NCBI GenBank assembly: GCA_964612085.1
Contig: CAZTCJ010000083.1
Coordinates: 1-16,052, forward strand
Direction of reading: 5' to 3'
From: CAZTCJ01 sp964612085
GTDB taxonomy: Bacteria > Pseudomonadota > Alphaproteobacteria > JAJFIK01
Length of the DNA stretch: 16,052 bases
Of this stretch, positions 13,462-16,052 are shown in pieces. The notes below the pieces were generated by a model. That model had not been told where the DNA came from. It made no database searches and saw nothing but the letters and a program-made list of their open reading frames with translations. The translations under genes were made by a program, and so were the position numbers. The stretch's first letter is position 1; each line of letters opens with the position of its first letter.

Positions 13462-14199
13462 ATGTTTGATCTGACGGGTAAGCGCGCGCTGGTGACCGGC
13501 GCCTCGGGCGGCATCGGCGGGGCCATCGCCGCCGCGCTGCATGCGCAAGGGGCCCATGTGGCGCTGTCGGGCACGCGCCTTGAGGCCCTTGAGGCCCTGC
13601 AAGGCCAGTTGGGCGACCGGGCCCATTGCGTGACCTGCAATCTGAGCGACGGCGCCGCCGTCGATGCCCTGCCGAAACAGGCCGAAGAGGCCCTGGGCGG
13701 TATCGACATCCTGGTCGCCAATGCCGGGATCACCCGGGACAATCTGTTCATGCGCATGAAGGACGAGGAGTGGGAGCAGGTGATCGCGGTCAATCTCACC
13801 GCCACCTTCCGGCTCATGCGCGCCGTGCTGCGCCCCATGATGAAGCAGCGCTGGGGCCGCATCATCTCGGTCACCTCCGTGGTCGGCGTCACCGGCAATC
13901 CGGGCCAGGGCAACTATGCCGCCTCGAAAGCGGGGCTGATCGGCATGTCCAAGTCGCTGGCCCATGAGGTTGCCAGCCGCAATATTACGGTGAATTGTAT
14001 CGCCCCGGGCTTCATCGCCACGGCCATGACCGACGCGCTCGACGACGGTCAGAAAGAGCGGATCACCGCCTCCATTCCCGCCGGCCGTCTGGGCCATGCG
14101 GTGGACGTGGCGGGCGCGGCCGTCTATTTGGCCAGCGAGGAAGCGGGCTATATGACGGGCCAGACGCTCCATGTGAATGGCGGGATGGCGATGATTTGA
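13462..14199 (+). CDS. fabG: 3-oxoacyl-ACP reductase FabG
   Basis: FabG is the NADPH-dependent reductase for the first reduction step of fatty-acid elongation. The 245-residue short-chain dehydrogenase shows the cofactor loop TGASGGIGG (12-20), the NAG motif (87-89) and the catalytic set N111, S139, Y152 and K156 (YAASK). It ends with TGQTLHVNGGMAM, typical of FabG. AGGAAGGA lies just before the ATG. It is 24 bases behind fabD, and a terminator-like hairpin follows 22 bases after its stop, so the fabDG transcript probably ends here at least in part. Confidence 0.97.
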   Translation: MFDLTGKRALVTGASGGIGGAIAAALHAQGAHVALSGTRLEALEALQGQLGDRAHCVTCNLSDGAAVDALPKQAEEALGGIDILVANAGITRDNLFMRMKDEEWEQVIAVNLTATFRLMRAVLRPMMKQRWGRIISVTSVVGVTGNPGQGNYAASKAGLIGMSKSLAHEVASRNITVNCIAPGFIATAMTDALDDGQKERITASIPAGRLGHAVDVAGAAVYLASEEAGYMTGQTLHVNGGMAMI

Positions 14200-14221
14200 G
14201 GCGGCCGGATGGTCCTATAAC

Positions 14222-14241
14222 CCGCAGTTTTCTGCGGTTTT
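14222..14241 (+). terminator. Intrinsic terminator after fabG
   Basis: CCGCAG (14222-14227) and CTGCGG (14232-14237) form a perfect six-base stem around a TTTT loop and are followed at once by TTTT. It lies 22 bases after the fabG stop. The stem is short, so read-through into acpP is possible. Confidence 0.7.
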
Positions 14242-14286
14242 CGGACGATTTGGCGTGCTGGCGTTGGGATTCAAAGTGTGTTACGA

Positions 14287-14415
14287 CCAAGCGGATCTTG
14301 AAAGAGTCGACCGCTTGGCCGAGCGCATGAGCGGAATGCTTTACGTGAGTTTGAGCGTGATATCTTGCGTAAAGCCGTTGCGGACAGGCATGCGGGTTCG
14401 GGCCCGCCGCCTGTC
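14287..14415 (+). promoter_or_regulatory. Structured leader of acpP with three inverted repeats
   Basis: Three perfect inverted repeats follow each other. CCAAGCGG (14287-14294) pairs with CCGCTTGG (14311-14318). GCTTTACG (14338-14345) pairs with CGTAAAGC (14368-14375). GACAGGC (14383-14389) pairs with GCCTGTC (14409-14415), with an inner stem GCGGG/CCCGC (14392-14396, 14403-14407). The last one ends 35 bases before the acpP ATG and has no T-run after it, so it is not a terminator. The region could be a regulatory leader or carry a small RNA. No clear promoter was found. I do not recognise a known riboswitch. Confidence 0.5.
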
Positions 14416-14450
14416 ATCACAGTTTCGGTCTGGCAATCTGAGGACAGAAC

Positions 14451-14690
14451 ATGAGCGATAATATTGCGGAACGCGTGAAGAAGATCGTTTCTGAACATTT
14501 GGGCGTCGAAGCCGACAAGGTGACGGAAAACGCCAATTTCATCGATGATCTCAACGCGGACAGCCTGGATACGGTCGAACTCGTCATGGCGTTCGAAGAA
14601 GAATTCGGTGTCGAGATTCCGGATGATGCGGCGGAAACGATCCAGACGGTCGGCGATGCCATCAACTTCCTCAAGTCCAAATCCTCTTGA
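14451..14690 (+). CDS. acpP: Acyl carrier protein
   Basis: AcpP carries growing acyl chains on a 4'-phosphopantetheine arm during fatty-acid and lipid A synthesis. The 79-residue acidic protein has the attachment motif DSLD with S38 and the typical helices (MSDNIAERVKKIVSEHLGV, ELVMAFEEEFGVEIPDDAAE). GAGGA sits six bases before the ATG. It stands between fabG and fabF, set off from fabG by a terminator and a structured leader, which would allow it the much higher expression that acpP usually needs. Function is certain. Confidence 0.98.
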   Translation: MSDNIAERVKKIVSEHLGVEADKVTENANFIDDLNADSLDTVELVMAFEEEFGVEIPDDAAETIQTVGDAINFLKSKSS

Positions 14691-14795
14691 GGGACCCGGC
14701 CGGGACCGCGCCTGCGGGATGGCTCCGGTTTGGACCGGTGTCATCCGTTCATCCCTCAACGGACGGCCAGGATCCGGCAGTACAGCGCCAAGGGG

Positions 14796-14838
14796 CATCC
14801 CGTCCGCATCCGTTAAAGGCGGGATGATGTGTCAATGA
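14796..14838 (+). promoter_or_regulatory. Hairpin and tiny upstream frame at the fabF start
   Basis: CATCCCGTC (14796-14804) can pair with GGCGGGATG (14818-14826), nine pairs including one G-U. The right arm contains GGCGGG, the only ribosome-site-like sequence nearby. It also contains an ATG (14824) that opens a four-codon frame, Met-Met-Cys-Gln, whose stop overlaps the fabF ATG as ATGA (14835-14838). This could couple or limit fabF translation. No promoter is implied. Confidence 0.35.
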
Positions 14839-16052
14839 GGCGTGTCGTTGTTACGGGGCTTGGCCTCGTCACTCCAATCGGTACCGGTGTCGAAACCGCG
14901 TGGCACAATCTGCTGGCGGGCCAATCCGGTGCGCGCAGGATCGAGCATTTCGATGTCTCCGATCTGCCGGCCAAGATCGCCTGCCAGGTGGTGCGCGGCG
15001 ACGGCTCGGGAGATACGTTCAACCCGGATCAATGGGTCGACCCGCGCGAACAGCGCCGTCTCGACGATTTCATCATTTACGGTCTGGCGGCGGCCCAGCA
15101 GGCCGTTGACGATTCGGGCTGGAAACCGTCCACGGACGAAGAGGCCTGCCGCACCGGTGTGTTGATCGGCTCAGGCATCGGCGGTCTGCCGACTATCGAG
15201 CAGACGACGCGCCTGCTTTATGAAAAAGGGCCGCGCAAGATCAGCCCGTTCTTCATACCCAGTGCCCTGATCAATCTGCTGTCGGGACAGGTCTCCATCC
15301 GCTTCGGCTTCAAGGGCCCGAACCATGCGGTGGTGACGGCCTGTTCCACGGGCGCCCATGCCATCGGCGACGCGGCGCGCCTGATCGCCCTCGACGATGC
15401 GGATGTCATGGTCGCGGGCGGCGCGGAAGCAGCCATCTCGCGGCTGGGCATGGCGGGCTTCGCGGCCTCCCGCGCGCTGTCCACCGGCTTCAATGAGACG
15501 CCCGAGAAAGCATCGCGCCCTTATGATACGGACCGGGACGGTTTCGTCATGGGCGAAGGGGCGGGCGTCGTCGTGCTCGAAGAACTGGGCCATGCGCTCC
15601 AGCGCGGTGCGCGGATTTACGGCGAAGTGACGGGCTACGGCCTGTCGGGCGATGCCTTCCACATCACTGCGCCTGCCGAGGACGGCAATGGCGGCTATCG
15701 CTCCATGCGCATGGCGCTGAAACGGGCGGGCATCGCCGCGCAGACCGTCGATTACATCAATGCCCATGGCACCTCGACGCCCAAGGGCGACGAGATCGAA
15801 GTGCGGGCGGTGGAGCGTCTGTTCGAAGGGGCCGTGCCCAACGCGGCCATGTCCTCGACGAAATCCTCGATCGGCCATCTGCTCGGCGCGGCGGGCGCGG
15901 TGGAAGCGATCTTCTGCCTGCTGGCCTTGCGCGATCAGGTGGCGCCCGCGACCCTCAATCTGGACAACCCCTCCGTGGAGACGGCGCTCGATCTGGTGCC
16001 CCACCCGCCCAAACGGCGGGAGAACAACACGGTCCTGTCCACAACATACGGG
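14835..16052 (+). CDS. fabF: 3-oxoacyl-ACP synthase II FabF, C-terminus cut off by the window edge
   Basis: FabF (KAS II) condenses malonyl-ACP with acyl-ACP to elongate fatty acids, including the step that makes cis-vaccenate. The 406 readable residues begin MRRVVVTGLGLVTPIGTG and contain the thiolase-fold triad: C170 in VVTACSTGA, H311 in NAHGTSTPKGDE and H348 in SSIGHLLGAAG, with K343 just before. The window ends in LSTTYG, which is where the family's GFGGTNA motif should follow, so only about 10-15 residues are missing. The ATG at 14835 puts the strand VVVTGLG at its normal place. The ribosome site is poor, and a hairpin and tiny frame lie directly upstream. It follows acpP by 144 bases on the same strand and is the elongation partner of FabD, FabG and AcpP. 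Confidence 0.96.
   Translation, partial: MRRVVVTGLGLVTPIGTGVETAWHNLLAGQSGARRIEHFDVSDLPAKIACQVVRGDGSGDTFNPDQWVDPREQRRLDDFIIYGLAAAQQAVDDSGWKPSTDEEACRTGVLIGSGIGGLPTIEQTTRLLYEKGPRKISPFFIPSALINLLSGQVSIRFGFKGPNHAVVTACSTGAHAIGDAARLIALDDADVMVAGGAEAAISRLGMAGFAASRALSTGFNETPEKASRPYDTDRDGFVMGEGAGVVVLEELGHALQRGARIYGEVTGYGLSGDAFHITAPAEDGNGGYRSMRMALKRAGIAAQTVDYINAHGTSTPKGDEIEVRAVERLFEGAVPNAAMSSTKSSIGHLLGAAGAVEAIFCLLALRDQVAPATLNLDNPSVETALDLVPHPPKRRENNTVLSTTYG

Noticed and set aside
12445..14172. Long minus-strand open frame opposite fabD and fabG
   Set aside because: Both sense genes have complete catalytic residues and ribosome sites, while the antisense frame has neither a domain nor a ribosome site.
14255..14461. 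Small open frame in the fabG-acpP spacer
   Set aside because: It runs over the acpP start in another frame, has no ribosome site, and its translation resembles nothing I know; the paired repeats explain the region better.

Overview
The window is GC-rich chromosomal DNA from an alphaproteobacterium. The evidence is gene order and protein sequence: fabD-fabG-acpP-fabF reads away from a divergent rpsF-rpsR-DUF2232-rplI cluster, and dnaB, alr, a Mla-type ABC pair and radA follow further left on the same minus strand. I cannot name a genus from this sequence. Most of the window is core housekeeping DNA.

Left part (1-8024, mostly minus strand). Reading leftwards, dnaB (replicative helicase) is followed by an FkbM-family methyltransferase-like gene, alr (alanine racemase), mlaE and mlaF (permease and ATPase for phospholipid transport) and radA, which runs off the left edge. 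Between mlaF and radA sit two divergent type II toxin-antitoxin modules: a ParE/RelE-like pair on the minus strand and a FitAB/VapBC-like pair on the plus strand. They share a control region with a near-consensus promoter inside a palindromic operator. By eye they are less GC-rich than the genes around them, and they look like an insertion into an otherwise ordinary operon.

Middle (8025-12175, minus strand). The ribosomal operon rpsF-rpsR-DUF2232-rplI ends in a good intrinsic terminator. A cyclopropane-fatty-acyl-phospholipid synthase gene follows, and then the dnaB upstream region with DnaA-box-like words. Both ribosomal proteins at the operon ends carry low-complexity C-terminal tails of opposite character: S6 has a Gly-Asp-Arg repeat and L9 a long acidic tail.

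Right part (12176-16052). A 311-bp divergent regulatory region separates rpsF from fabD. Its rpsF leader can fold so that the rpsF start codon is paired. fabD and fabG (fatty-acid synthesis) end in an intrinsic terminator, followed by a leader with three consecutive perfect inverted repeats before acpP. fabF follows and is cut by the right edge about a dozen residues before its expected end.

No CRISPR array, tRNA, rRNA, insertion sequence or prophage was seen, and I found no clear new multi-gene system. The observations most worth checking are the three structured leaders (rpsF, acpP, fabF), the toxin-antitoxin control region, and the two lipid or methyl-transfer genes (FkbM-like and cfa) placed inside the dnaB neighbourhood.
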